The position numbers were made by a program, and so were the translations under genes. The notes beneath the pieces are model-generated. The model did not search any database, was not told the origin of the DNA, and was given only the letters and a program-made list of their open reading frames with translations. Below, piece after piece: positions 16,700 through 25,429 of a stretch of 34,663 bases of DNA. This stretch comes from Pedobacter sp. ASV19 (GTDB lineage: Bacteria > Bacteroidota > Bacteroidia > Sphingobacteriales > Sphingobacteriaceae): the NCBI RefSeq assembly GCF_016429005.1, contig NZ_JAELTV010000025.1, positions 1 to 34,663 of the forward strand. Reading direction: 5' to 3'. The stretch's first letter is position 1; every line of letters begins with the position of its first letter.

Positions 16700-17073
16700 T
16701 GTGGTTTGTTTTTAAGGTTATTGATCATTTTTAGGATCTCATCTACATCATTGAGATCAATTTTTTCCTCTTTAACAAAAAAGGAAAACATACTCTCTAC
16801 AGAATTTTCGAAATAGCCGCCCATCAGTTTTTCAGTGGCATGGCGTTTATAATCTTCCTTACTGATCAAAGCATAATATTGATGTGATTTTCCAAAGGCA
16901 TGGTGGCCTATAAAACCTTTGGTCTCCAGAATGCGGATGATGGTAGAGACCGTGTTGTAGGCGGGTTTGGGAATGGGAAGCAGATCAATGACGTCCTTTA
17001 CGTAGCCTTTTTCAATTTGCCAGATGATTTGCATAATCTGTTCCTCGGCTTTAGTTAAATCTTTAATTTCCAT
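16696..17073 (-). CDS. BlaI/MecI/CopY-family transcriptional repressor
   Basis: This 125-residue winged-helix protein has the family pattern LTKAEEQIMQIIWQ (6-19), the recognition helix region PAYNTVSTIIRILETKGFIGH (37-57) and a C-terminal dimerisation part. Family members bind a dyad operator as dimers and are released by cleavage through the BlaR1-type partner, whose gene overlaps this one by 4 bp. The operator dyads in the upstream region (17130-17173) overlap its own promoter, so autorepression is expected. Nothing here identifies a beta-lactamase target. Confidence 0.94.
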   Translation of the reverse strand: MEIKDLTKAEEQIMQIIWQIEKGYVKDVIDLLPIPKPAYNTVSTIIRILETKGFIGHHAFGKSHQYYALISKEDYKRHATEKLMGGYFENSVESMFSFFVKEEKIDLNDVDEILKMINNLKNKPQ

Positions 17074-17119
17074 ATGTTCTTATTAATCAGGTTATTTTAG
17101 GTTCTTGTAACGCGTTGTA

Positions 17120-17151
17120 TAAAGCTATAACTAATTATTTAGTTATGCAAA
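17120..17151 (-). promoter_or_regulatory. Promoter of the blaI-type/blaR1-type operon
   Basis: On the minus strand a -33 TTTG (17151-17148) is followed after 20 bases by TAGCTTTA (17127-17120), one base off the TAnnTTTG -7 consensus. The start codon is at 17073. Operator dyad 1 lies fully inside the spacer. Confidence 0.65.
17130..17143. promoter_or_regulatory. Operator dyad 1 for the BlaI-type repressor
   Basis: ACTAA-TTAT-TTAGT, extended outward to an 8+8 perfect palindrome at 17127-17146 (ATAACTAA / TTAGTTAT). It sits between the -33 and -7 boxes of the repressor promoter. The same ACTAA-N4-TTAGT pattern recurs 30 bp away. Assignment to the BlaI-type protein is inferred from position and symmetry. 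Confidence 0.75.
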
Positions 17152-17159
17152 TTTTTATT

Positions 17160-17173
17160 ACTAAATCTTTAGT
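17160..17173. promoter_or_regulatory. Operator dyad 2 for the BlaI-type repressor
   Basis: ACTAA-ATCT-TTAGT, with its centre exactly 30 bp from dyad 1 (about three helical turns, same face). Its last base is the first base of the TTTG -33 box of the divergent M28 peptidase promoter. Confidence 0.75.
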
Positions 17174-17206
17174 TTGAAAATTATCCTTGAATAATTTGTA
17201 CCTTTC
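17173..17206 (+). promoter_or_regulatory. Candidate promoter of the M28 peptidase gene
   Basis: TTTG (17173-17176) and TACCTTTC (17199-17206) are separated by 22 bases, slightly longer than the usual 19, and the last base of the -7 box differs from consensus. The start codon is at 17229. Overlap with operator dyad 2 suggests control by the BlaI-type repressor. Confidence 0.5.
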
Positions 17207-17228
17207 TTAGACGATTAAACCCATTCTT

Positions 17229-18575
17229 ATGAAATTAGCTTATTGTGTTTTATTCTTGTTGGTGATCCATACCGCGTCTGCACAGCGGATCGTTGTCCGT
17301 GATCCTATGATTTCAGGAATGCTGGAGCAGGTTTCCGCAACTCACCTGGAGCAAACGATAAGAAAACTGGTTTCTTTTCAAACCAGGCACACGCTTAGTG
17401 ATACCTTAAGTAAAACCACAGGGATAGGTGCTGCACGCACCTGGATCAAATCAGAATTTGAACGGTATAATCAAGATAACGGGGGAAAGCTCAAGGTCAG
17501 TTTTGATCAGTTTGTTCAGCCTGCAGACGGAAAACGGGTACCGGAGCCTACAACATTAAAAAATGTAATGGCCATTTTACCGGGCACGGATCCGGCTGAT
17601 CAGCGTATGCTGATGGTATGCGGACATTATGATTCACGGGTAACGGATGTGATGAACAAAAAAGATTTTGCCCCGGGGGCTAACGACGACGCGTCTGGTG
17701 TAGCCGGTGTACTGGAGCTGGCCAGGGTGATGAGCAAAAACAGTTTCCGTTCAACCATCGTATTTGTAGCCATGGTGGGCGAAGAACAGGGGCTGTATGG
17801 TGCCGCGCATTTGGCAAAGCGGGCAAAAGAGGAAGGATGGAATGTACACTTATTGCTCAATAATGATATGATTGGTAATAGTTATGGTATGGAAACTGAT
17901 CTGAAAGACAACAGCAGTGTTCGGGTTTTCAGTGAAGGGATTTCTGCTGCAGAAACTAAAGAGCAGGCTTTGGCGAGACAATCTGCAGGAACAGAAAATG
18001 ATGGCGCTGCCAGACAGGCAGCCAGCTATATTAAAGAGACCGGAGAAAAATACGTAGATCAGCTGCAGGTAAAATTGATCTATAGAAGGGATCGTTTTTT
18101 AAGAGGAGGGGACCATACTCCCTTTTCCTTACAGGGTTTTACTGCAGTTCGGATAACGGAAATGAATGAAAACTTTAACCGGCAGCATCAGGATATCAAG
18201 AAAGGACAAGAATTTCAAATTGGAGATTTGCCGGAATATGTAGATTATACCTATTTGCAGAAGATCACACGATTGAATCTTGCCGTACTTGCAAATTTGG
18301 GATTGGCACCTCAGGAGCCCGGAGAAGTTCTTTTATTAACAACAGAACTGACAAATAAGACGGCTTTAAAGTGGAAGGCGCCTGCAGGCATACAGCCTTC
18401 TGGTTATTATGTGCTAATCAGGGAAACCAGCAGCCCTGTTTGGGAGAAGAAGTTCTTTTTTACAGAGACTTCGGCTGTCCTTCCGTACTCGAAGGATAAT
18501 TATTTTTTTGGTTTGCAGTCTGTTGACGCATTGGGGCATGAAAGCCTGATCGTGACACCAAAACCGGGGAAATAA
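17229..18575 (+). CDS. Secreted M28-family zinc aminopeptidase
   Basis: The 448-residue protein begins with a signal peptide (MKLAYCVLFLLVIHTASAQ, cleavage near 18-19). The di-zinc peptidase domain shows His133 (CGHYDSR), bridging Asp153 (GANDDASG), the Glu185/Glu186 pair (VGEEQGLYG), Asp213 (NNDMIG) and His296 (GGDHTPF). A C-terminal stretch (about 358-448) looks like a fibronectin III-type beta domain. It probably removes amino acids from peptides in the periplasm or outside the cell. It is divergent from the BlaI-type gene, and its promoter touches an operator dyad. Confidence 0.92.
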   Translation: MKLAYCVLFLLVIHTASAQRIVVRDPMISGMLEQVSATHLEQTIRKLVSFQTRHTLSDTLSKTTGIGAARTWIKSEFERYNQDNGGKLKVSFDQFVQPADGKRVPEPTTLKNVMAILPGTDPADQRMLMVCGHYDSRVTDVMNKKDFAPGANDDASGVAGVLELARVMSKNSFRSTIVFVAMVGEEQGLYGAAHLAKRAKEEGWNVHLLLNNDMIGNSYGMETDLKDNSSVRVFSEGISAAETKEQALARQSAGTENDGAARQAASYIKETGEKYVDQLQVKLIYRRDRFLRGGDHTPFSLQGFTAVRITEMNENFNRQHQDIKKGQEFQIGDLPEYVDYTYLQKITRLNLAVLANLGLAPQEPGEVLLLTTELTNKTALKWKAPAGIQPSGYYVLIRETSSPVWEKKFFFTETSAVLPYSKDNYFFGLQSVDALGHESLIVTPKPGK

Positions 18576-18755
18576 CTATTTGGAGAACAAGGCATCAACC
18601 TTCACCACCGGACCGCGTGTGTTTAGGGTACGTTTTACGGAAGCTTCATCGTTTTGACGGGTGCTGTTGATGCTGGTTGTAAAAGTTAACAACAGAACTA
18701 CAAAAACTGGAACCAGTAAAAGTATAAATGGCGAGATGTTAGATAACGTTTTCAT
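18576..18755 (-). CDS. Small single-helix membrane protein, unknown function
   Basis: A 59-residue reading frame starts MKTLSNISPFILLLVPVF and has one strong hydrophobic helix (about 9-28) followed by a polar tail rich in Arg, Asn and Thr. The frame can extend upstream to 18827, but the extra residues look untidy and 18755 follows an A-rich stretch. Its stop directly abuts the stop of the convergent peptidase. I do not recognise a family. Clean N-terminal helix architecture and precise abutment favour a real gene. Confidence 0.5.
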   Translation of the reverse strand: MKTLSNISPFILLLVPVFVVLLLTFTTSINSTRQNDEASVKRTLNTRGPVVKVDALFSK

Positions 18756-19109
18756 AATATTCTTTTTTTCAAGTTTTATTCTCACGGAGCTTACTAATGC
18801 TCGGTTTGATGAAACAAATAGAATCATAAAAAATATCCTGCTAAAATGTTTTAGACCAAGCGCAGGTTATTCTAGATAAACAGTTAATTTGGACGGTTTG
18901 AAAGAAAATCGTCTTTTTTGGGGGTTCGTAGAAGAAAAAAGCCAGTTCGTCGAAACGGAAGCCGTACAGAGGATTTGTTTTTTTATTTTGGAAGCCTACA
19001 GTGGAATGGTTATTATAGCACAACATAGCTTCGTTGCCATATACCGCCAAGGGCAGCTTGAAGACAACTAAAGAAAAATAAGCACTGCTGAAAAAACGAT
19101 AGTATACGA
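18756..19109. other. 354-bp intergenic region without a convincing gene
   Basis: It lies between the small membrane protein and the LytS-type kinase. Short frames exist on both strands (18889-19071 plus, 18841-19050 minus) but have atypical composition and no recognisable motif. Two loosely similar GAAGCC-N1-TACAG stretches occur near 18959 and 18991. I see no terminator, tRNA or operator here; it presumably holds the promoter and a long leader of the kinase gene. Confidence 0.5.
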
Positions 19110-20141
19110 ATGAAAAACAGAGGCTCTTTCCTGATCCATTTTATATTCTGGTTGATCGTGATCATTATATGCGGCCTGGCTATCGCCAGCAACGAACGAA
19201 GGTTGTCGCCACATGAGATCATGGTCCATTTTGGATACTATGGCCTGATTAATATTTCTATCTTTTATATCAACTATACTTTGCTTATTCCGCAATTGGT
19301 TCAGGATAGGAAAAGATACGGTATGTATGTTTTTTCTATGCTGCTGCTTATCGTTTTCATGTGTATTTTGAAAACAATGATCGCTGTATTGAACAGTGAT
19401 GTCATTTTGGCTTATCTGAGCAAGAGCGGAGAAAAGAAGTATACAGAGATTCCCGAATATATTGTCAGGTCGGTTTTTACTTCCGGTTTCTTTATCGTGA
19501 TCAGCGCATTAATTAAACTGGCCATAGACTGGTTTGGTAATGAACGGGTGCAGCGTAAACTGGAGAGTGAAAAAAAGGATATGGAACTGCAGTTTCTCAA
19601 ATCGCAGTTGAATCCACATTTCTTATTCAATTCATTAAATAACATCTATTCCCTTGCTTATCAAAAATCGGATAAGACAGCAGATGCTGTTTTAAAGCTA
19701 TCGGAGATTATGCGTTATATGATCTATGAAAGTAATGATAGCTGGGTGTCGCTGAGTAAGGAGATTGAATATGTGAAAAGCTTTATAGAGCTTCAGAAAT
19801 TACGGTTTAAGGATGGGGCCGCAGTGGAGCTGACTTTGAACGGGGAGATCGACGACCAGCAGATTGTACCTCTGATCCTGATCTCATTTGTAGAAAATGC
19901 ATTCAAACACGGAGTGGCTAATGATCCAAAGGATCCGATTAAAATCAATATCATTGCCAATCAGAAGATCCTCCACTTTAGTATTACCAATAAAAAAAGT
20001 AAACAGAATAAAGACGAAATGGGTGGGGTAGGGCTCAATAATGTAGAGCGCAGATTACAATTATTATATCCTGAAAGGTATAAATTAAATATTGTAAATT
20101 CGGCTACCCATTACACCAGTGAACTAATGCTTGATATATGA
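19110..20141 (+). CDS. LytS-type membrane sensor histidine kinase (His_kinase family)
   Basis: The 343-residue protein has four membrane helices (about 7-27, 42-60, 71-93, 119-141), a short coiled linker (145-163), then the LytS-type phospho-acceptor region LKSQLNPHFLFNSLNNIYSL with His170. The C-terminal ATPase part shows SFVENAFKHG (N box) and GVGLNNVERRL. No extracytoplasmic sensor domain is present, so any signal is probably sensed within the membrane. Its stop overlaps the start of the LytTR regulator gene, indicating tight co-expression. Confidence 0.93.
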   Translation: MKNRGSFLIHFIFWLIVIIICGLAIASNERRLSPHEIMVHFGYYGLINISIFYINYTLLIPQLVQDRKRYGMYVFSMLLLIVFMCILKTMIAVLNSDVILAYLSKSGEKKYTEIPEYIVRSVFTSGFFIVISALIKLAIDWFGNERVQRKLESEKKDMELQFLKSQLNPHFLFNSLNNIYSLAYQKSDKTADAVLKLSEIMRYMIYESNDSWVSLSKEIEYVKSFIELQKLRFKDGAAVELTLNGEIDDQQIVPLILISFVENAFKHGVANDPKDPIKINIIANQKILHFSITNKKSKQNKDEMGGVGLNNVERRLQLLYPERYKLNIVNSATHYTSELMLDI

Positions 20142-20887
20142 TGAAACTTAAATGTATTGCTGTTGATGATGAGCCTCTGGCTCTGGATATTATAGAAGAC
20201 TATATTTCTAAAGTTCCATTTCTGGAGCTTGTTAAACGCACGGAAAATGCAATTGAGGCTTTGCAATTGGTTCAGGCCGGGGGTATAGATCTTGTTTTTC
20301 TGGATGTCCAGATGCCAGACCTGACCGGGATTCAGTTTCTGAAAATTGCAACTGGAAAATCGAATTATATACTCACCACTGCTTATTCCCAGTATGCACT
20401 GGAAAGCTATGACCTGAATGTTTCAGACTATTTACTTAAACCCATTGCCTTTGACCGTTTCTATAAGGCAGTAGAAAAAGTACACAGCCAGGTGAAAAAT
20501 ACAGAAGCAGCAGTAACACCTGCACCCGTCCCTGTTGCCGCACCCGCCCCAGTAGTTATCCATCCGGTACAGGACTTTATCTTTGTTAAAACAGAACACA
20601 AAATACAGAAGATTGAACTGGCCGACATACTCTATATTGAAGGCTTAAAAGATTATATTTCTATTTATACAAAAACAGAAAGGGTGATTACACTTCAGAA
20701 TATGAAGAAAATGGAAGAAACCTTGCCTTCATCTCAGTTCATCCGGGTCCATAAATCCTATATTATTTCGCTGGATAAGATTGAAAGTATAGAAAGAAGC
20801 CGCATTAGCATCTGCGGAAAAGTGATTCCGATTGGAGACACTTACCGGGATGAGTTCTTTAAACGTATCGAGAATAAAAATCTTTAA
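20138..20887 (+). CDS. LytTR-family response regulator
   Basis: The 249-residue protein has a receiver domain (about 3-120) with Asp10/Asp11 and phospho-acceptor Asp56 in LDVQMPD, a Pro/Ala/Val-rich linker (about 128-145) and a LytTR DNA-binding domain (about 150-249; FIRVHKSYIISLDKIESIE). LytTR regulators bind imperfect direct repeats. The ATG at 20138 overlaps the kinase stop by 4 bp; a second in-frame ATG directly follows it. The stop overlaps the stop of the convergent acyltransferase gene. Confidence 0.95.
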   Translation: MMKLKCIAVDDEPLALDIIEDYISKVPFLELVKRTENAIEALQLVQAGGIDLVFLDVQMPDLTGIQFLKIATGKSNYILTTAYSQYALESYDLNVSDYLLKPIAFDRFYKAVEKVHSQVKNTEAAVTPAPVPVAAPAPVVIHPVQDFIFVKTEHKIQKIELADILYIEGLKDYISIYTKTERVITLQNMKKMEETLPSSQFIRVHKSYIISLDKIESIERSRISICGKVIPIGDTYRDEFFKRIENKNL

Positions 20888-21630
20888 GCAGGCAGTTCCT
20901 GGTTTAGCTTTTTGCGGATGGCCTGCTCGGCTTCCAGGGTAATCTCTTCAAGCGATTTACCTTCGGTAGAAATGGCAGGCAGTACGGTCCACTTTAACCG
21001 TTCGAAAGTGCTTAAAGGATAGGAGCCATAACGTACAATTTTCCAGGAGTTCTCAATAGCGATGGGAACGACAAGCGCATCAGGATTAATTTTTAACAAT
21101 GTCGCGATTCCACCGATATGGAATTTTTTCATCTGACCATCTTTTGCACGCGTACCTTCAGCAAAAATCATAGCCGACCAGTTGTTTTCTTTCATCCGCC
21201 TGCCCAGTTTTATAATTTCTCCGATAGATTGTTTACTGTCTTTCCGGTCAATATTTGCTCCCCCACCATATTTCAGGTTAAAAGAAATCGAAGGAATCCC
21301 CTTGGTCAGTTCGATTTTGGAAATGAATTTAACATGTTGCCTGCGTAAAAACCAGATAATAGAAGGAATGTCGTACATGCTCTGATGGTTGGCAATAAAA
21401 ATAACAGAACGGTTATCCGGCAGGTGCTGGTCATTTATAAACTGAATGGAATTGCCCAGGAAAATCTGGCAATAGGTCAGGAAAAAATTTAATACATCTA
21501 CCGACCATTTATGGGCCTTATAGCCAAAGCATTTGTAACAAACCCATTGTATGGGTTGAAAAACCACCAGGGTTAAAGCAAAGAAAATATAAAATACAGG
21601 GCTTAATATATAACCTAAAAGCTTCTTCAT
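20884..21630 (-). CDS. plsC: 1-acyl-sn-glycerol-3-phosphate acyltransferase
   Basis: The 248-residue inner-membrane enzyme acylates lysophosphatidic acid to phosphatidic acid. The catalytic NHxxxxD motif is NHQSMYD (His82, Asp87) and the substrate-binding motif is FAEGTRAKDG (157-166). An N-terminal hydrophobic helix (about 5-29) anchors it. Related proteins act on other lysolipids, so the acceptor is inferred from family. The Nudix gene lies 12 bp upstream on the same strand, suggesting co-transcription. Confidence 0.92.
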   Translation of the reverse strand: MKKLLGYILSPVFYIFFALTLVVFQPIQWVCYKCFGYKAHKWSVDVLNFFLTYCQIFLGNSIQFINDQHLPDNRSVIFIANHQSMYDIPSIIWFLRRQHVKFISKIELTKGIPSISFNLKYGGGANIDRKDSKQSIGEIIKLGRRMKENNWSAMIFAEGTRAKDGQMKKFHIGGIATLLKINPDALVVPIAIENSWKIVRYGSYPLSTFERLKWTVLPAISTEGKSLEEITLEAEQAIRKKLNQELPA

Positions 21631-21642
21631 TGATATTATGTT

Positions 21643-22206
21643 TTAAAGGATGTTAAGGGCACCCTCGTCTAATAAAATTTTCGTTTTTAAAATAGCAGCT
21701 ACACTCATGCTGTCGGTGATTTCTCCCAGGAGAACCATTTGATAAGCCTGCTCAAAAGGCAATTTACGAATACAGAGTTGTTCGGTCTCTTCCGGTTCAG
21801 ATTCGCCCTCGCTTAAACCGGTAGCCAGATATATAATGGCCAGTTCATCAGAAACGGAATTTGACAGGTGCATTTGCTGGATCTGTTGCCAATGGCTTGC
21901 CCTTAAACCGGTTTCTTCCAGCAGTTCACGTTTGGCACTGTCAAGTGCCGGGAGATGAAGCGGGCCACCACCTTCGGGAATTTCCCAGCTGTAGGCATTT
22001 AACGGGTATCGGTACTGACCAACCAGCCAGGTGTTCTTTTCCGCGTCCAGGGGTAAAATACCAATGGCCAGGTTTTTAAAATGAACCTTGCCATAAATAC
22101 CTTTGCCTCCGGAAGGGTTGATCACATCGTGTTCAGTGAGGCCTATCCAGTTGTTTTCATAAATCTTGCGGCTTTCCAGGGTTGTCCAGGGATTCTTTTC
22201 ATCCAT
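21643..22206 (-). CDS. Nudix hydrolase, ADP-ribose pyrophosphatase-like
   Basis: The 187-residue protein has the YSWEIPEGGG lead-in and a Nudix box at about 79-101 ending AKRELLEETGL, with the metal-binding core Arg93, Glu94, Glu97 and Glu98 intact. The first conserved Glu of the box (Gx5E) is replaced: the segment reads GPLHLPALD. The WEIPEGG context is typical of enzymes that cleave ADP-ribose or nucleotide sugars. Substrate not determinable. It lies upstream of plsC. Confidence 0.88.
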   Translation of the reverse strand: MDEKNPWTTLESRKIYENNWIGLTEHDVINPSGGKGIYGKVHFKNLAIGILPLDAEKNTWLVGQYRYPLNAYSWEIPEGGGPLHLPALDSAKRELLEETGLRASHWQQIQQMHLSNSVSDELAIIYLATGLSEGESEPEETEQLCIRKLPFEQAYQMVLLGEITDSMSVAAILKTKILLDEGALNIL

Positions 22207-22227
22207 GCCGCAAGATACAAATTTCTC

Positions 22228-24729
22228 TTAAAATGAGCCTTCATCTGGACGCTGCTGATCCTGTTGCTCTTGTTTTTTTGTCTTTTTAGAAATGAAGTCT
22301 GTTCTTCCAAAACGATAAGAGAAGGTCAGACTGCCCATCGGACCGGTCATGTACCGTTTAAAGTCTATGGCTGTTCCCGGTGTATTGGTGGTCATACTCC
22401 AGCTTCTGCTGTTCAGTACGTTCCTTACATTCAGGCTCAGAGAAGCTTTTTTATTTTTGAAATCATATTTTGCGCCCGCATCCAAACCGTACATCGCATT
22501 TCTTTTCCCCTGGGCAATGACTTGTGATGAGCTGTAGTCTCCTTTGAGCTGCAGGCTGATGTTGTAGGGAAGGATAAAATTATTGGTCAGGTTGGCATCC
22601 CAGCTGAATCCTGAATTATCTGTCGTACCATATTCCGGAGAACCGGTGAGTTTACTGTGGTACAAATTGGCATTAGCGGTAAAATTCCAGGCTTTCATGA
22701 TATCCACTTTTCCAATCAGCTCTAAACCTGTAGCCAATTGTTTGGCCAGGTTTTCCGGGGTCGTCGTGGTGATGCCCTGATCATTAGGCAGTGATCTGAT
22801 CCGCTCAATGACATCATTGGTCTGACGGACATATACGGTAGAAATAAACGTGACCTTCTTCCAGAATTTATTGTAACTGAATTCATAGGCATGGACATCT
22901 TCTGGCTTCAGGTTTGGATTACCCTGACGGTAGTTTAAAGGATCGGAAGTATCCAGGAATGGATTGGTGTCCCAGGCTCTTGGTCTGTTTACCCTTCTGC
23001 TGTAACTCAATTGTATCTGCTGATCACCTTTCAGTTTTTCTGTTAAAAACACGCTGGGGTACAAGCGGGTATAGTCTACTTTTCCAGGGGTATAAATAAT
23101 ACTGTTATCGCTGTGGTATGCTCCCGATGTGGTGTTTAACAAAGCATCTTCTGCCCTTAAGCCAACCTGATAGCCAAAATTACCAACCTGGTTCTGGAAA
23201 TTGGCATAAATAGCATGTACCTGGTCTTTACTATGGAAATTATTGGTCAGGGAATAATCCGTATCGTAATTTCCGGTGGTGTTGTTTAAAATAGAAGACA
23301 AGGTATTGTTGTCTGCGTAGCGGATCTGACTGCGGTAACCGGTCTCAAACTTACCTGCTTTTCCAACCGGAAGGCTATAATCTGCCTGGATATTATAACT
23401 CTTGTTAGAACCTGTACCAATATTGGTATTTATACTGTCAGGATAAACACCTGTTTGTCCGCCTCTGTTGTAGAATTCGGTTGTGTAGGTCTGATTGTTG
23501 TCATTGGTGCCTTTAGAGTAGCCAAGATTAAAGGTTAGTTCCTCTTTAGGTTTTTTAAATTTCTGGCTGAAATCCATGTTCAGGTCATAGCTGTTGCCAT
23601 TACCATCTGTCTTATTTTGGCGGTTGCTCAGCTCAAACGGGCTCCGGTCTGCATTTAAGCGGTTTACTTTAAGCAGATCCGTTCTGTCATTGTCACGGGT
23701 ATTAAAGTTTCCTGAAAAGCTTAGGGTGCTTTTGTCGGTAACATTGTAATCAATCCCTGCTTTTACATTATGACCCTTATCCAGGTTTTTGGAATCTGTA
23801 TTTTGATCGGCATAACCTGACGGAACTTTATTGACCATATCTATATAGGTAATGTTATTGTAGCCACCACCTAAACGGTTTCCATACCTGTAACTGTAAT
23901 TTCCATACAGGTTTACCCTTTTGTTTTGGAAACTAAGGCTCGTATTCGCATTGTAATTGTCGCGGTTTCCGGCAGTAAGTGCCAGGGAACCGTTAAATCC
24001 TAGCTTTTTGTTCTTTTTCAGTACAATATTGATGATCCCCGATTGCCCTTCTGCATCGTATTTTGCGGAGGGGTTGTTGATTACTTCCACGCTTTCAATA
24101 GAACTGGCCGGAATAGACTGAAGGATGGTCGCTACGTCGCCACCAGCAATTAACGAGGGCTTTCCGTCTACGAGGACTTTGACCCCTGTCGAACCCCTCA
24201 GGCTTACATTGCCATCCATGTCGGTTTGTACTGTGGGTACGTTCTGAAGAAGATCCGCTGCTGAACCACCTTCACTGATCAAACTCTGGTCTACAGAGAA
24301 TACTTTTTTATCAATGCCCAGCTGCATGGTGCTCTTCTGACCTGTGATTTTGACTTCATTCAGCACGGTACCTTTGGCTGGTTTCATTTTTATGGTGCCA
24401 AAATTCAGATCTTTTTGACTTCCGTTAATATTTACCGAGTCTCTGACCAGAGTTTGATAGCCTATATAACTTATTTTAAAGGTGAATACACCATTCGGCA
24501 ACCCTATGATTTTTAAATTTCCGTTAACGTCTGTTTGTGCTACTTTTACAACAGCTTTCGTTTTTCTGTTGAGAATACTTGCGGTGGCAAAAGGAACGGT
24601 TTCATTGGTCTGAGCGTCTATGACTTTTGCGCTGATTGATGTTGGTGTGGTTGATTGAGCATTAAGTTTTACAGTTATTATACAAATTCCAATGGCTAAT
24701 AACAGAACTTTGCCTACATATGTTCTCAT
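22228..24729 (-). CDS. TonB-dependent receptor with OMP beta-barrel family domain
   Basis: The 833-residue outer-membrane protein has a signal peptide (about 1-25), a carboxypeptidase-regulatory-like domain (about 30-115; SAKVIDAQTNETVPFATA), a plug (about 122-232; LQNVPTVQTDMDGNVSLRGSTGVKV is split by the fold) and a long beta-barrel rich in Asn, Thr and Tyr that closes with SLTFSYRFGR. After the barrel comes a charged Gln/Lys tail ending in Phe. This barrel type is common in Bacteroidota; the cargo is unknown, and no SusD-like partner lies next to it. Confidence 0.92.
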   Translation of the reverse strand: MRTYVGKVLLLAIGICIITVKLNAQSTTPTSISAKVIDAQTNETVPFATASILNRKTKAVVKVAQTDVNGNLKIIGLPNGVFTFKISYIGYQTLVRDSVNINGSQKDLNFGTIKMKPAKGTVLNEVKITGQKSTMQLGIDKKVFSVDQSLISEGGSAADLLQNVPTVQTDMDGNVSLRGSTGVKVLVDGKPSLIAGGDVATILQSIPASSIESVEVINNPSAKYDAEGQSGIINIVLKKNKKLGFNGSLALTAGNRDNYNANTSLSFQNKRVNLYGNYSYRYGNRLGGGYNNITYIDMVNKVPSGYADQNTDSKNLDKGHNVKAGIDYNVTDKSTLSFSGNFNTRDNDRTDLLKVNRLNADRSPFELSNRQNKTDGNGNSYDLNMDFSQKFKKPKEELTFNLGYSKGTNDNNQTYTTEFYNRGGQTGVYPDSINTNIGTGSNKSYNIQADYSLPVGKAGKFETGYRSQIRYADNNTLSSILNNTTGNYDTDYSLTNNFHSKDQVHAIYANFQNQVGNFGYQVGLRAEDALLNTTSGAYHSDNSIIYTPGKVDYTRLYPSVFLTEKLKGDQQIQLSYSRRVNRPRAWDTNPFLDTSDPLNYRQGNPNLKPEDVHAYEFSYNKFWKKVTFISTVYVRQTNDVIERIRSLPNDQGITTTTPENLAKQLATGLELIGKVDIMKAWNFTANANLYHSKLTGSPEYGTTDNSGFSWDANLTNNFILPYNISLQLKGDYSSSQVIAQGKRNAMYGLDAGAKYDFKNKKASLSLNVRNVLNSRSWSMTTNTPGTAIDFKRYMTGPMGSLTFSYRFGRTDFISKKTKKQEQQDQQRPDEGSF

Positions 24730-24829
24730 CTGGTGTTTTATCCTTTTTTGTGTGTTTATTTAAGAAGGGCAAAGTAACAGCGAGGAAATTTAATATTAGA
24801 GGGCGTAACCATTTTATTACAGCGATATC

Positions 24830-25429
24830 ATGATAAATTACAGTAATATTTTTGATAGGGAGGGTTTAAGCTATACGGCTTACCGCCAATTGATCGATGA
24901 AAAGTTAAAACAAGGAAAAACGACCGGTCCGGACGACTCGGAAGCGATGCTTCATTATACAAAAATGAACATACAGCGGATGAGCAGGGTGGATAAGACT
25001 GTTGAGTTAAATGAGGATTTGCTTCTGGCATTGAGGTCTGTTCAAAAGCCGCTCAGATTGCTGGTGATTTCAGAGGGCTGGTGTGGTGATGCTGCACAGA
25101 TTGTTCCTTTGTTTGCTAAAATAGAAGCAAGTGATCCGGGGAAATTCAGCCTGAGATTTGTCTTGCGTGACGAACATTTACCTTTAATCGATGCACACCT
25201 GACCAATGGCGGACGGGCCATTCCTGTGCTGCTTGTTCTGGATGAACAGGGAGAAGTGAAAATGCAATGGGGGCCAAGACCACAAATTTTGCAAGGCCTT
25301 TTAAAAGGATGGAAAGCCGAAGAAACAGATATGATGAAAATTGCCGAAAAACTACATGGCTGGTATGCAAAGGATAAAACACAGACCACCCAGGATGAGC
25401 TGACGGCCGTATTTAAAAAACTGTCCTAA
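24830..25429 (+). CDS. Thioredoxin-like protein with a single cysteine
   Basis: The 199-residue protein matches the Thioredoxin_9-type family: an N-terminal helical part, then the redox loop SEGWCGDAAQIVP (81-93), and the cis-Pro region GRAIPVLLVLDEQGE (about 128-142). Cys85 is the only cysteine; the position of the second Cys in CxxC is Ala88. It therefore cannot form an internal disulfide and may act as a monothiol or non-redox binding protein. No signal peptide, so cytosolic. It is convergent with clpS, stops overlapping by 4 bp. Confidence 0.88.
   Translation: MINYSNIFDREGLSYTAYRQLIDEKLKQGKTTGPDDSEAMLHYTKMNIQRMSRVDKTVELNEDLLLALRSVQKPLRLLVISEGWCGDAAQIVPLFAKIEASDPGKFSLRFVLRDEHLPLIDAHLTNGGRAIPVLLVLDEQGEVKMQWGPRPQILQGLLKGWKAEETDMMKIAEKLHGWYAKDKTQTTQDELTAVFKKLS

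Noticed and set aside
15452-17073. Beta-lactam resistance island
   Set aside because: There is no beta-lactamase gene and no penicillin-binding sensor domain; only the repressor/peptidase pair is present.
18841-19071. Short frames of 60-69 codons on opposite strands upstream of the LytS-type kinase
   Set aside because: They overlap each other, lack ribosome sites and show no family features.
22228-24729. Polysaccharide utilisation locus
   Set aside because: The receptor has no SusD-like neighbour and no glycoside hydrolase gene nearby.
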